Below, piece after piece: positions 26,605 through 35,005 of a stretch of DNA of 64,000 bases (the first letter of the stretch is position 1; each line of letters begins with the position of its first letter). This stretch comes from Paenibacillus sp. J2TS4 (GTDB taxonomy: Bacteria; Bacillota; Bacilli; Paenibacillales; NBRC-103111). The position numbers were made by a program, and so were the translations under genes. Under the pieces are notes generated by a model. That model saw only the letters and a list, made by a program, of their open reading frames with translations. It made no database searches and was not told the origin of the DNA. The DNA is taken from positions 1 to 64,000 of the forward strand of contig NZ_BOSH01000015.1 of assembly GCF_018403245.1 (NCBI RefSeq), written 5' to 3'.

Positions 26605-26938
26605 TTACACTTGCAGAGAAATCTCTGGAGTAGAGAGATTTTGAACCATTCGGCTTACGTTCTCCTTGAGGATCTCAAATAGAACGGCTATACTCCCCTT
26701 TCTCATTGCCGCACGGCCAAGGTTCCCGCTTTCGGCAAATTGATCCACGACTACTTCCCCTGGGCGCTTGATTGCCTCAAGAATTGCCTCATGCAGCTCA
26801 ACAGGTTTTTCGGCTTGCCAGCCGGATCCCCGGCGTAACGGACGACGGATAGAGCCGGAAATCCTGATACGGCGATGTGAACTCCGGCAGGAGCCTGTGC
26901 GCATCGGCGCGCATGGAGTCTTCGTATAGATCGAACAT
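26605..26938 (-). pseudogene. DNA methyltransferase C-terminal remnant
   Basis: The minus-strand frame ending at 26605 reads KPVELHEAILEAIKRPGEVV and VDQFAESGNLGRAAMRKGS, matching the C-terminal AdoMet-binding part of site-specific N4/N6 DNA methyltransferases (normally DPFAGSGT-like). Upstream, a different frame starting with the ATG at 26938 reads MFDLYEDSMRADAHRLLPEF, so a frameshift near 26830 breaks the gene. The catalytic DPPY-type motif is not present. It is probably a prophage or restriction-modification scrap. Confidence 0.5.
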
Positions 26939-26973
26939 GAGAGCCTCCTGCATTGATAAATGTTAAAAGCGAA

Positions 26974-28926
26974 CTAGCCCCATTCCCCGACAGCCTGCGT
27001 TATTTCCCAGCGGCCGTCCTTTCTTCCGAGCAGAGAGATAGAGCTTCCTGCAGCCGATGCGCTTATTTCTGCTTTGGGACCGGAAGGTGTGAGAATCGTT
27101 CCGCCGGCCGCAGCCGCCACGGTCAACCCATACGGCGCCTCCACGAAGAACGTATAGGCGATCGCCGATTTCGCGGCCGGAAGCACCAGCCGGATATCCC
27201 CTGCTGCGCCCGTATTGGTGATTTTGCAGCCGATATGGCTCGGGCTAACAGCCCCGGAAGACGGGAACGCCTGAACCAGCTGCGGATGATTCTCCGCGTG
27301 GATGTCCTCCGTCGCCGGATCGATCGAATATAAGCTCTGGCCGCCTCCCTTGACGGAGCAGTTCACATAGCGTACGCCGCGAATCGTTTCGGCTTTATTC
27401 TGCTTGGCGGCAAATCCCCGCTTCATGAGCGGTGCCTTGCGCGTATCTATCCCTTCGCAGTCGATATAGACGGCATTTCCGATCGCATTTCTCGGTTGAG
27501 CGGGCACGGTGGTCAGGATGAAGGAAGAGCCGAATCCATATGGATCGTCCGGTTGGTTGACCGTGTTGCAATTGACGGCCTTGCAGCGAATATACGAGCG
27601 CTTCGCGCTGTCCGCGGAGAAGGACAAGTCCGAGAAGCCTGCATACTGCTCGCTTTCCGCCGTGCAATCGATCAGTTTGATGTCGCCCTGCACCGCATTG
27701 CTGCCGTCTCCCCCGTAATTCATCGAATACCCATAGGAATTCCCCTTCGTCCTGCAGCCCTGGAAGACGATGTCGATGCGCTCGCTGGCGTCGGTCTGTC
27801 TATGTACGGAGACCAGGAAGCCCCGTCCTACATTCCCGTCCGCCGTACAATTGACGAAGCGGATATGCTTCAGCAGATCGAGCTGGCCGTTCGGTTCGAT
27901 GTCGACACCGCTCTGAGGAGCGGTTCCCTTCGTGTTCGAGAACCGGCAGTTCTCGACTTGCAGGCCGTCCACCGAAATGACCGACAGCCCTTGCCGGCGG
28001 TTGTTGTCGGCCCGGCAATTTCGCAGGGTAATATTTCGGTTATACGGGGTCGTCGACAAGTACGCGCCGATGTAGAAGCCGTCCCCTCCGCTGTCGTTGG
28101 CGTTGATATCCTCAATGACGACGTTCTCGGAGCCGCTTATATCGAAAATGTGCGCCTGCTCGCCGGACGTATAAGCCGCCTTGTTCATGCGGAGCGTTGC
28201 GCCGTTGCCGCGGACATAAACTTCCTTGGCATCCCTGATGCGGATGAGCCGCTCGTACGGCGCGCTCCGGCTCAGCGAATCGACCGCCTGCACGACTGTG
28301 CCGGGCTCGAATACAATGACGGATTGGCTGGGCACTAACAGCTGGCCGGTCAAGTAATAGCCGGATTTTTGCTGCGGTATCAGCAGCTTCCGGCCCGCTG
28401 CGGCATAGAGCGCCGATTGAAGAGGCTCCGTGTCAACCGTCACGCCATCCGCCTTCGTCCCGAACCAGGATGCGTATACGGTGTCCCCGTACATGCGCTT
28501 GAACCGCTTGCCGTTTACGGAAACAAGCACCGTGCCGGTATTATCCATGGTCGCCGTATCGTTCGGGTCGTACCGGAAAACGCCTTCCTGTCCTTCGTTC
28601 GTCACGTAATACGCGAAGAGCGGATCGGGGTCCGTTTTCGCACGCAGCTCTTCGATCGTGACGGCCAAGACGAAGTGCAGGTCATTGAGGTAGAGCAGGT
28701 CCTTCCAATGCTCCGGCTTGCCGGTCCCGTATACGGCATCGGTCACCGAATCCTCCTTGGCGAAGGCAGTTCCAAATCCCGCGCTTTTCAAAATCCCCCC
28801 CGAGGCAGCGGCGACTCCCACCAGCCCGATGGAAGCAAGAAGCTTCCTTCGGCTGATCATGGACTCTTTTTCCGTTTCCGGCATTGTCTCCTCCATCGTC
28901 AAGCGGTTGTTCGATTCGTTATTCAT
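26974..28926 (-). CDS. Tat-exported right-handed parallel beta-helix protein
   Basis: 650 residues. The N-terminus carries a twin-arginine signal (SRRKLLASIGLVGVAAASGG, arginines 26-27). Residues about 150-190 contain the pectate-lyase-3-like opening ASWFGTKADGVTVDTEPLQS followed by a series of short strand repeats (VVIEDINANDSGGDGFYIGA, ITLRNCRADNNRRQGLSVIS, HIRFVNCTADGNVGRGFLVS), the marks of a parallel beta-helix. The C-terminal 110 residues look like a separate beta-sandwich cap. Such proteins cleave or bind polysaccharides, or resemble phage tailspikes; no catalytic residues can be assigned. AGGAAGGGG precedes the ATG. A broken relative lies just upstream. Confidence 0.8.
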   Translation of the reverse strand: MNNESNNRLTMEETMPETEKESMISRRKLLASIGLVGVAAASGGILKSAGFGTAFAKEDSVTDAVYGTGKPEHWKDLLYLNDLHFVLAVTIEELRAKTDPDPLFAYYVTNEGQEGVFRYDPNDTATMDNTGTVLVSVNGKRFKRMYGDTVYASWFGTKADGVTVDTEPLQSALYAAAGRKLLIPQQKSGYYLTGQLLVPSQSVIVFEPGTVVQAVDSLSRSAPYERLIRIRDAKEVYVRGNGATLRMNKAAYTSGEQAHIFDISGSENVVIEDINANDSGGDGFYIGAYLSTTPYNRNITLRNCRADNNRRQGLSVISVDGLQVENCRFSNTKGTAPQSGVDIEPNGQLDLLKHIRFVNCTADGNVGRGFLVSVHRQTDASERIDIVFQGCRTKGNSYGYSMNYGGDGSNAVQGDIKLIDCTAESEQYAGFSDLSFSADSAKRSYIRCKAVNCNTVNQPDDPYGFGSSFILTTVPAQPRNAIGNAVYIDCEGIDTRKAPLMKRGFAAKQNKAETIRGVRYVNCSVKGGGQSLYSIDPATEDIHAENHPQLVQAFPSSGAVSPSHIGCKITNTGAAGDIRLVLPAAKSAIAYTFFVEAPYGLTVAAAAGGTILTPSGPKAEISASAAGSSISLLGRKDGRWEITQAVGEWG

Positions 28927-28975
28927 CGCATTTTCCCCTTCCTCGTTCCCGAATTGGTATTGGGTTCACGATTCT

Positions 28976-29455
28976 TTACACGGGTGCCACAGATAACTGT
29001 CCCGAATCGTTCACGGTAATTTGATAGCGCGTTCCGTTGGGAGATTTCAGAATGAGCTTCGATTCGCCGATGATGCCGAACGCCTCCCAGACGCCCGGCT
29101 GCACAACGTCGTCAATGCACATCCATCCGGCAGGCGCGCCGCTTCCCGGCTGTGCGTTCCAGAGCACGGAGCCTTTTGTCCATGTGCCGCCTCCGGCGCC
29201 AGCCGGCGGCTGGGTGCTCCAGCCCGAAAACGCCCCTTTCTTGACGATTTCCGGCGTCCCCCATTTTGTCACGTTAGCGGAGTTCTCTACCGGAGCGCCG
29301 GCCCCGGCAAAAATGTTGTTCGTCGTAATCCGGATATCCGATCCTGCTGCGCCGGTGTCCAGCTGGATGCACTTGCTTGAGCATTCCGTGATGTTCCCGT
29401 CAAACAGCGTTCCCGTGATCGCCGCATTGCCATTTCCTCTCCTTTGTGAAAATGT
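28976..29455 (-). pseudogene. Beta-helix protein, C-terminal fragment
   Basis: The frame ending at 28976 reads GNAAITGTLFDGNITECSSK, CIQLDTGAAGSDIRITTNNI and, near the end, WMCIDDVVQPGVWEAFGIIG, typical of the last coils and cap of a secreted beta-helix protein. The first ~25 codons of the open frame (to 29506) do not fit, and no RBS or signal peptide is present, so the N-terminal part appears lost. It reads into the intact beta-helix gene direction and may be the residue of a tandem duplication. Confidence 0.55.
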
Positions 29456-29554
29456 TATGGAAAACAGCGACCCGTCGAGCTCGATTTCGTAGCGGAAACG
29501 TGCCACTGGGTATAAGGGGCAACGATTTGCTTAGGAATTTTAGAGATTAGTAGC

Positions 29555-29705
29555 TTACAGTCCTCCGTACGCGAGCCTGCGCACGACGTCCCGGACCATC
29601 TCGTAGTCGCCCCCGCTGTGCCTCGAGCTTAAGAGGAACGACCAGCTCCTTCCGTCCGTCGAAATGCAAAATCTCGATTTCGTTATGGTCCAGGTGGCCC
29701 CGTAG
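29555..29705 (-). pseudogene. Gfo/Idh/MocA-like oxidoreductase, C-terminal scrap
   Basis: Minus-strand codons give GHLDHNEIEILHFDGRKELV and, after a frameshift, RHSGGDYEMVRDVVRRLAYG ending in a stop at 29555. The H-x-GGDY-x-M-x-D pattern resembles the C-terminal substrate region of Gfo/Idh/MocA dehydrogenases. Only ~45 codons remain. Confidence 0.4.
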
Positions 29706-29799
29706 CATTGACATACTCATCGGTTTTCAGGTCGCGTTTTATGTACGGCTCGAGATACTCAGCCCCCCCCGTTTACCACAATCAAAATGACAGCGTTTT

Positions 29800-30070
29800 C
29801 TTAAAACCAAATGTCAGGTGGATTATTGCCGGCGATGCAGGTCACGATTTTCTGGACAAAATCGCCCCAAAGCGCTTCATCCATTTCCAGCTTGATGTTC
29901 GGGAGCTTGGCTTGAAAGCCGTCGATGATCTTCTAATTCGTAATATCATAGCCGCCGGACAGCCCGATCTTCAGCGCTACTTCCTTTGGCAGATTCGTCT
30001 TCTCCGGTTGACCCTTGGGCGGATTGTCGTCGTCTTGCCCGCGGAGCTCCCTGTGACCGTTAACGAAAGC
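29800..30070 (-). pseudogene. Extracellular sugar-binding protein (SBP_bac_1), N-terminal remnant
   Basis: Read on the minus strand, this gives LPKEVALKIGLSGGYDITN, a stop, then KIIDGFQAKLPNIKLEMDEA, LWGDFVQKIVTCIAGNNPPD and IWF before another stop. This is the N-terminal region of ABC-transporter solute-binding lipoproteins. Two in-frame stops and loss of the rest show decay. With the oxidoreductase scrap and LacI fragment nearby, it points to a lost sugar-utilisation locus. Confidence 0.55.
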
Positions 30071-30214
30071 GCTGTCAAAAAAGTAAATTAAACAATTGTT
30101 TTCTCAAGATCAAAGGCAGTCCATGAAAATGAAATCTTGTCAAACATACAGCGGAAAGATTCGGGTTTTACTGAGGTGTTGGAGCACACGACGTGACGTC
30201 GCATGGTGTGGCCA

Positions 30215-30290
30215 TTCGGCATCCATGCAGGGTTGATAGTGGTGTAGGATTGGCATCCGTGCAGAATTTGAATCCGTGCGGGATCGGTCG
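30215..30290. repeat. Three short imperfect repeats
   Basis: GCATCCATGCAGGG, GCATCCGTGCAGAA and AATCCGTGCGGGAT lie within 65 bases (about 30219, 30253 and 30271). The 330 bases between the solute-binding remnant and the LacI fragment hold no other feature. Confidence 0.35.
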
Positions 30291-30423
30291 TGATGCTAGA
30301 TTGCGGAGGGAAAAACAGATGTTATACGTGTTCGTAAATGGTTAAAAAAATCAGAGTCCAATAAATAATTGGATAAAACCTCTTTTCATACTGGACCCAC
30401 GATCATTTTATTACACGTGTTCG

Positions 30424-30816
30424 CTATTCGTCAACCTTTTTCGTCGACGGTCTAACGTTCAATTCGCATTCAGCTCTAAGCCGCTCCAATCCGCGGAATC
30501 GTTCGGATCGCACCCTTTTCCACCGTATCCAGCGAAGCTGCGGCCAACGGCGGATCGAAGGTCCGGCCGTCGTCAAGGGCGTTTCCAGCGTATCCATCTC
30601 CGGAATATCATCGTATATGATTAAAGAGAAAGGCTCCGGAATATGCATGCCGCTTTCCTTCAACCATTTTTGCAGCGAGAAGCAAACGTCTGGTTGTCTA
30701 CGATAAACTGTGGCCTCAAGCCCCCACTGTGTTTCGTCCAGTACATCTTTGTCTACGTTCCGGCGAATATATAGCCCAATTGATAACGATCTTTCCTCCA
30801 AAGTTTGACAAAACAC
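30424..30816 (-). pseudogene. LacI-family regulator, C-terminal fragment
   Basis: The 130-codon frame includes WLKESGMHIPEPFSLIIYDD and IPEMDTLETPLTTAG, the periplasmic-binding-like core of LacI/GalR repressors, and ends with CELNVRPSTKKV, resembling the family's ELIVRxST terminus. Between these the frame drifts (RRWPQLRWIRWKRV), and shifting frames recovers AAASLDTVEKG, so two compensating frameshifts are likely. The DNA-binding domain is missing. It is probably non-functional. Confidence 0.55.
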
Positions 30817-30850
30817 CTATTTTAGCTTATTGTATGAACATATACTCATA
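30805..30850 (+). promoter_or_regulatory. arsR-cadA promoter and ArsR-type operator
   Basis: TTGACA at 30805-30810, a 17-base spacer and TATTGT at 30828-30833 form a sigma-A promoter. Overlapping and following its -10, TATGAACATATACTCATA (30833-30850) is an imperfect palindrome of the ArsR/SmtB type. A repressor bound here would block transcription until metal binds it. Confidence 0.7.
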
Positions 30851-30886
30851 TTTGCATATATAATAAAAGACGTGGAGGAAAGCCCT

Positions 30887-31216
30887 ATGGATGAATCCCC
30901 GAAAATCGACAACAATATCCATTGTAAGGAATTGGACGAAGAAACGCTGTTTATGGTTTCCCAGACCTTCAAGGCGCTATCCGATTCGACCCGGATTCGC
31001 ATCTTATATCTGTTGTCGCAAAAGGAATGCTCGGTGAATGAAATCGCGGAGGAGCTGTCTCTTCTGCAATCTACTGTTTCCCATCAGCTTCGTTTTCTTA
31101 AAAATTTGCGGCTAGTCAAGTTTCGCAGAGCGGGAACCACACTCTTCTACTCAATAGACGATCAGCACGTTATTGACTTGCTGACTGAAGCGATCGATCA
31201 CGCTTGTCACGACTAG
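30887..31216 (+). CDS. ArsR/SmtB-family metal-responsive repressor (CadC/CzrA-like)
   Basis: 109 residues from the ATG at 30887 (GGAGG upstream; an earlier in-frame start at 30830 would lie in the operator and is rejected). The winged helix-turn-helix includes [14 protein letters not shown] and the recognition region [20 protein letters not shown]. The C-terminal alpha-5 helix reads [19 protein letters not shown], with Asp/His spacing (DxH...HxxH-like) matching the alpha-5 zinc site of CzrA/SmtB, and a cysteine near the N-terminus (HCKEL). It should repress itself and the downstream cadA-like ATPase until Zn, Cd or Co is bound. The gap to the ATPase is 113 bases. Confidence 0.88.
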   Translation: MDESPKIDNNIHCKELDEETLFMVSQTFKALSDSTRIRILYLLSQKECSVNEIAEELSLLQSTVSHQLRFLKNLRLVKFRRAGTTLFYSIDDQHVIDLLTEAIDHACHD

Positions 31217-31329
31217 CATTTGGAGCTGCTTTGTTCCGATTCGTTTCTCCATAAAATTTACGGCCATTGGACCAGGTTTTTCATTCCTGATAAAGGTTCC
31301 AGATTAGTAACGATTGGAGGGATCGCAAA

Positions 31330-33525
31330 ATGAAAACCTATAAAGTAGGTGGACTCTCATGCGCCCACTGCACCAACAAATTAGAATCCCGCATTCAGAA
31401 ATTGAAGTACGGAGAAACTGCGGCCCTTTCTTACAGCAGTGGTCGATTACTGGTCGACGATCATATCCCCTATGCACAAATCGAAAAAATACTTAAAGAA
31501 GAAGGGGCCTATATTGAGCACGAGGGGCAGGAAGATCAGAACAATGCCAATTCCTGCTGCTCTTCGACTACTCCGCATGCCGGTGATTACAGCTATCATG
31601 ATCATCTTAGTCATTCCATTCCGGCGGCGAGCGGAGCCGCCGGCTCCAACCCCCATAGCAAAGCCCGGCTATGGAACAGTAAAACAGAGCTAGGCTTGTC
31701 CGCTGTTCTCTATGTGCTGGCTCTAGCTCTGGAAAGGTTCTTGCCCTTATATTTCATCATCGCTCTGTTCGTCGTTTCTGCCATTCTAAGCGGGCGCACC
31801 ACTTTTATTAAAGGAGCAAAACGCTTATTCCGGTTCGACTTTACCATCGATACTCTGATGACTATCGCTCTAATCGGAGCGGCCGCGATAGGAGAATGGA
31901 AGGAAGCCGCACTCGTAGCGATTCTGTTCGGCCTGAACGAGCATTTGGAAGGCCTCGGCATGGAGAAAGCCAGACGATCGATGGACGCCCTGCTCAAGAC
32001 GGCCCCGCGCGAGGCCATCTTGATTCAAGGACAATCGGAGCAGGTGGTTCCCGTAGCCTCGCTGCAAGCGGGCGATCTGGTGCTGGTGCGCCCGGGAGAC
32101 CAGATTCCTTCCGATGGAGTCATTGTCGAAGGAGTCAGCTCCGTCAATGAAGCGGCGATTACCGGAGAATCGCTGCCGGTGGATAAAGGACCCGAGCAAG
32201 CGGTCTTTGGGGGAAGTCTCAACAACGAAGGCGTTCTGAAAATACGAATCGAGAAGCGCTACGAAGATTCCTCCCTGGCCCAGATTCTGCATCTGGTCAA
32301 GGAAGCACAGGAGACCAAGACGCCGACCGAGCTGTTTATTAACCGCTTCGCCAAATACTACACGCCGCTCATTCTGGTCATCTCGGCGCTCGTCATTCTC
32401 ATCCCGCCCCTCTTCTTCGGAGGGAACTGGATAGATTGGCTCTACCAGGGGCTGGCCGTTCTCATTGTCGGATGCCCTTGCGCACTTATCCTGTCCTCCC
32501 CCGTCGCAATTTTGTCCGGGATAACAAGGAACGCCCGGCACGGAATTCTGGTCAAGGGCGGGGCTCATTTGGAGCAGCTAGGCAAGATCAACACGGTCGC
32601 CTTTGACAAGACAGGGACCCTGACCACCGGAAAGCCTTATGTGGAGAAAACCATTGCCTACGAGGGGGAACGGTTCCTTCATGCAGCCGCCGCCATTGAG
32701 AAGGCCTCCTCTCATCCGCTGGCTCTGGCCATTCTGCGGGAAGCCGAACGGCACGGAATTCGCGCCGGTGAGGCGGAGCAATCCGAGACCATCCCCGGAC
32801 AAGGCATTACCGCGATCGTAGACGGAGAGCGTTACTGGATCGGCAATGAAAAAAGCCTCTCTCATCTGAACCTGCCCGATTCGGTGCAGGAAGATATCGA
32901 GAAGCTTAAAGAGGAAGGGTACACTTTAGTGATCGTTTCCGACTCTGATCGGGTACTGGGCATGTTCGGCATTTCCGACGAGGTGCGTCCCGAAAGCTCC
33001 GGGGTTCTGTCTGCATTGCATCGACTAGGCATCCGCCGCACCGTTATGCTTACGGGAGACCATCCCCAGTCGGCAGCCAAGGTTGCCCAGAGGGTAGGCA
33101 TCACCGATACTTACAGCGGACTGATGCCCGCCGAGAAGGTCGACATCGTGCGCAAGCTGTCCGCAGAGGGCGCCGTAGCGATGGTCGGCGACGGAATCAA
33201 TGACGCTCCCGCTCTGGCTACCGCCCAGCTTGGCATCGCCATGGGCAAAGGCACCGCCAGCGCCATAGAAACCGCGGACGTCGTCTTGATGCAGAACCAT
33301 CTGGGCAAATTGCCCGAGGCTATTGCGCTGGCGCGCCGTGTCAACCGGATCATTCGCTGGAATATCTCTCTATCCCTCGGCCTCAAGCTAATTGCGCTCA
33401 TTCTCGCCGTTCCCGGGCTGCTTACCTTATGGATCGCTATTCTGTCGGACATGGGAGCAACGATCCTGGTTACGTTAATCAGCTTATCGATTCTCATCGA
33501 ATCTAACAAGGTGTCCCCCAAGTAG
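31330..33525 (+). CDS. cadA: Heavy-metal P1B-type ATPase (CadA/ZntA-like)
   Basis: 731 residues. The N-terminal HMA domain has the metal-binding CAHC at residues 11-14, followed by a Cys/His-rich linker (CCSSTTPHAGDYSYHDHLSH). The membrane core carries the CPC motif (near 381, GCPCALILSSPVAI) that marks Zn/Cd/Pb/Co exporters. DKTGTLTTGKP (D about 425) is the phosphorylation site, HPLA the SSHPLA motif, and GDGINDAPAL the hinge. It pumps divalent soft metals out of the cytoplasm using ATP. GGAGGG precedes the ATG. It is co-regulated with the ArsR-type gene upstream, and an intrinsic terminator overlaps its stop codon. Confidence 0.92.
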   Translation: MKTYKVGGLSCAHCTNKLESRIQKLKYGETAALSYSSGRLLVDDHIPYAQIEKILKEEGAYIEHEGQEDQNNANSCCSSTTPHAGDYSYHDHLSHSIPAASGAAGSNPHSKARLWNSKTELGLSAVLYVLALALERFLPLYFIIALFVVSAILSGRTTFIKGAKRLFRFDFTIDTLMTIALIGAAAIGEWKEAALVAILFGLNEHLEGLGMEKARRSMDALLKTAPREAILIQGQSEQVVPVASLQAGDLVLVRPGDQIPSDGVIVEGVSSVNEAAITGESLPVDKGPEQAVFGGSLNNEGVLKIRIEKRYEDSSLAQILHLVKEAQETKTPTELFINRFAKYYTPLILVISALVILIPPLFFGGNWIDWLYQGLAVLIVGCPCALILSSPVAILSGITRNARHGILVKGGAHLEQLGKINTVAFDKTGTLTTGKPYVEKTIAYEGERFLHAAAAIEKASSHPLALAILREAERHGIRAGEAEQSETIPGQGITAIVDGERYWIGNEKSLSHLNLPDSVQEDIEKLKEEGYTLVIVSDSDRVLGMFGISDEVRPESSGVLSALHRLGIRRTVMLTGDHPQSAAKVAQRVGITDTYSGLMPAEKVDIVRKLSAEGAVAMVGDGINDAPALATAQLGIAMGKGTASAIETADVVLMQNHLGKLPEAIALARRVNRIIRWNISLSLGLKLIALILAVPGLLTLWIAILSDMGATILVTLISLSILIESNKVSPK

Positions 33526-33555
33526 ATTTTCTACTGCGGGACACCGCTTCTTTTG
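33510..33555 (+). terminator. Intrinsic terminator of the ATPase gene
   Basis: GGTGTCCC (33510-33517) pairs with GGGACACC (33538-33545), with an inner AGTAG/CTACT stem, followed by GCTTCTTTTG. The stem starts within the last codons of the gene. Confidence 0.85.
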
Positions 33556-33773
33556 TTTGGCAAGCCTCATGGACGATCTTTATCCCCTAATCTTTCATAA
33601 ACGGCCGCCCTTTCGCATAGCCCTGTTCCTCAACATTGATTATAACTGGCATATTTCCTATAGTTAAACACAGGACAGCCATTCTTCCCGCATGCGCATG
33701 ATTCACTCATCCTTACGGCCGGGTAATAAGCGATGACCAAGCTTGCCCGCAAATCACTGGAAGGAGGGATACT

Positions 33774-34661
33774 ATGAAGCGCTCCATCCAATTTCTAGTT
33801 CATCTATATACCCGCTTTCAAGATAATGAAGTGCCCGCGCTAGGGGCTCAAATGACTTTTTATTTGATCTTGTCCTTTTTCCCGTTTCTTATTTTTATGG
33901 TCTCCCTGGTCGCCTTCATGCCGATTTCTCCCGATGAAATGATAGAGTCTGTCGCCGGTATTCTTCCTCAGCTATCTGCTGATCTTATCGCCAATTACAT
34001 ACAGCAGCTTAAGCTGGAGAGCAGTGGAGCCCTCTTGTCCATAGGGATGGTCGCTACGATCTGGTCCGCCTCCAAAGGAACGATGGCGATCATGAAAGGA
34101 CTTAACAAAGCTTACAACAAAAAAGAAACCCGTCCATATTGGAAGGTGCGGGGAATCTCTATCCTATTCACCTTGCTGCTGGCCATGATTATCATCTTCT
34201 GTCTCGTCCTTCTCATCTTTGGCAAAGTGATCGGGGAGCGTCTATTCGCCAGTCTCCTAATGCCGGAATATTTCATGACCGTCTGGAACATGGCGAAATA
34301 TGCCTTTCCTCTCGGTATAATGTCCGCTGTTTTTATGATTCTCTACAAGCTGAGTCCTAACCGCAAAATGACATGGAAGGAAACGATTCCAGGCGCTCTG
34401 TTTACTACGGTAAGCTGGGTCGTGGTTTCCCTCTTGTTTTCCTTCTACGTTAATCATTTTGCCTCTTATTCCAAAACGTACGGAAGCATTGGCGGGATGA
34501 TTGTTTTCCTTATTTGGCTCTATATGAGCAGCACCATCATTGTGATTGGAGGGGAAATTAACGCGACCCTCGCCTTTGAACGGGAGGGCAAGGTTCGGAC
34601 ACCGGACAAGCTCTTTCCTTTACAGCTTCCCTGGACCAAGAACAACAACCGCTCGTCTTGA
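33774..34661 (+). CDS. YihY/BrkB family membrane protein
   Basis: 295 residues with about six membrane segments. The family signature is visible as GAQMTFYLILSFFPFLIFMV near the N-terminus, GTMAIMKGLNKAYN near residue 105 and YGSIGGMIVFLIWLYMSSTI near 240. Once called ribonuclease BN by mistake, the family has no firmly assigned activity; membrane transport or envelope roles have been proposed. GGAGGG lies seven bases before the ATG. It appears monocistronic. The 250-bp gap after cadA holds the cadA terminator and nothing else I recognise. Confidence 0.88.
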   Translation: MKRSIQFLVHLYTRFQDNEVPALGAQMTFYLILSFFPFLIFMVSLVAFMPISPDEMIESVAGILPQLSADLIANYIQQLKLESSGALLSIGMVATIWSASKGTMAIMKGLNKAYNKKETRPYWKVRGISILFTLLLAMIIIFCLVLLIFGKVIGERLFASLLMPEYFMTVWNMAKYAFPLGIMSAVFMILYKLSPNRKMTWKETIPGALFTTVSWVVVSLLFSFYVNHFASYSKTYGSIGGMIVFLIWLYMSSTIIVIGGEINATLAFEREGKVRTPDKLFPLQLPWTKNNNRSS

Positions 34662-35005
34662 AATGACCTGGCTATTTGTATGCGCAACCTGTTAACTGCT
34701 TGACTCTTGTCATAAGCAATCGTGGCTTCAGCTCTGATTATTCAATCAACTTTACTGTTCCTATGCCCTTGAACTATCCCCTGATTCGATTCTGAATCGT
34801 CAGGTAAGGGAGCGTCCCTTCCCTTCAGGATCTTTCCGGTCGCAGTCTTCTCTCTTCTTCCACCTCTTCTTCCACCTCTTTTGCCTGCCTCCGTTTCCCC
34901 TCTTCTTCTTCTTCTCCCTCCTCCCGGACCAAAATCCGGCGTCTCATACGTATCTTATAGGACAGTGTTCGTTTCATCCTGAAGAGACAGCAAGGAGTTT
35001 GAGGA
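34662..35005. other. Intergenic region with polypyrimidine tract
   Basis: No gene is evident. A C/T-only stretch of about 80 bases (34846-34925) runs TCTCTTCTTCCACCTCTTCT and onward. A minus-strand open frame across it encodes only Glu/Lys/Arg-rich low complexity and overlaps the PBP gene, so it is not taken as coding. Confidence 0.5.

Noticed and set aside
29708-30091. Plus-strand 127-residue ORF
   Set aside because: It is antisense to a recognisable solute-binding-protein relic on the minus strand; the start has no RBS.
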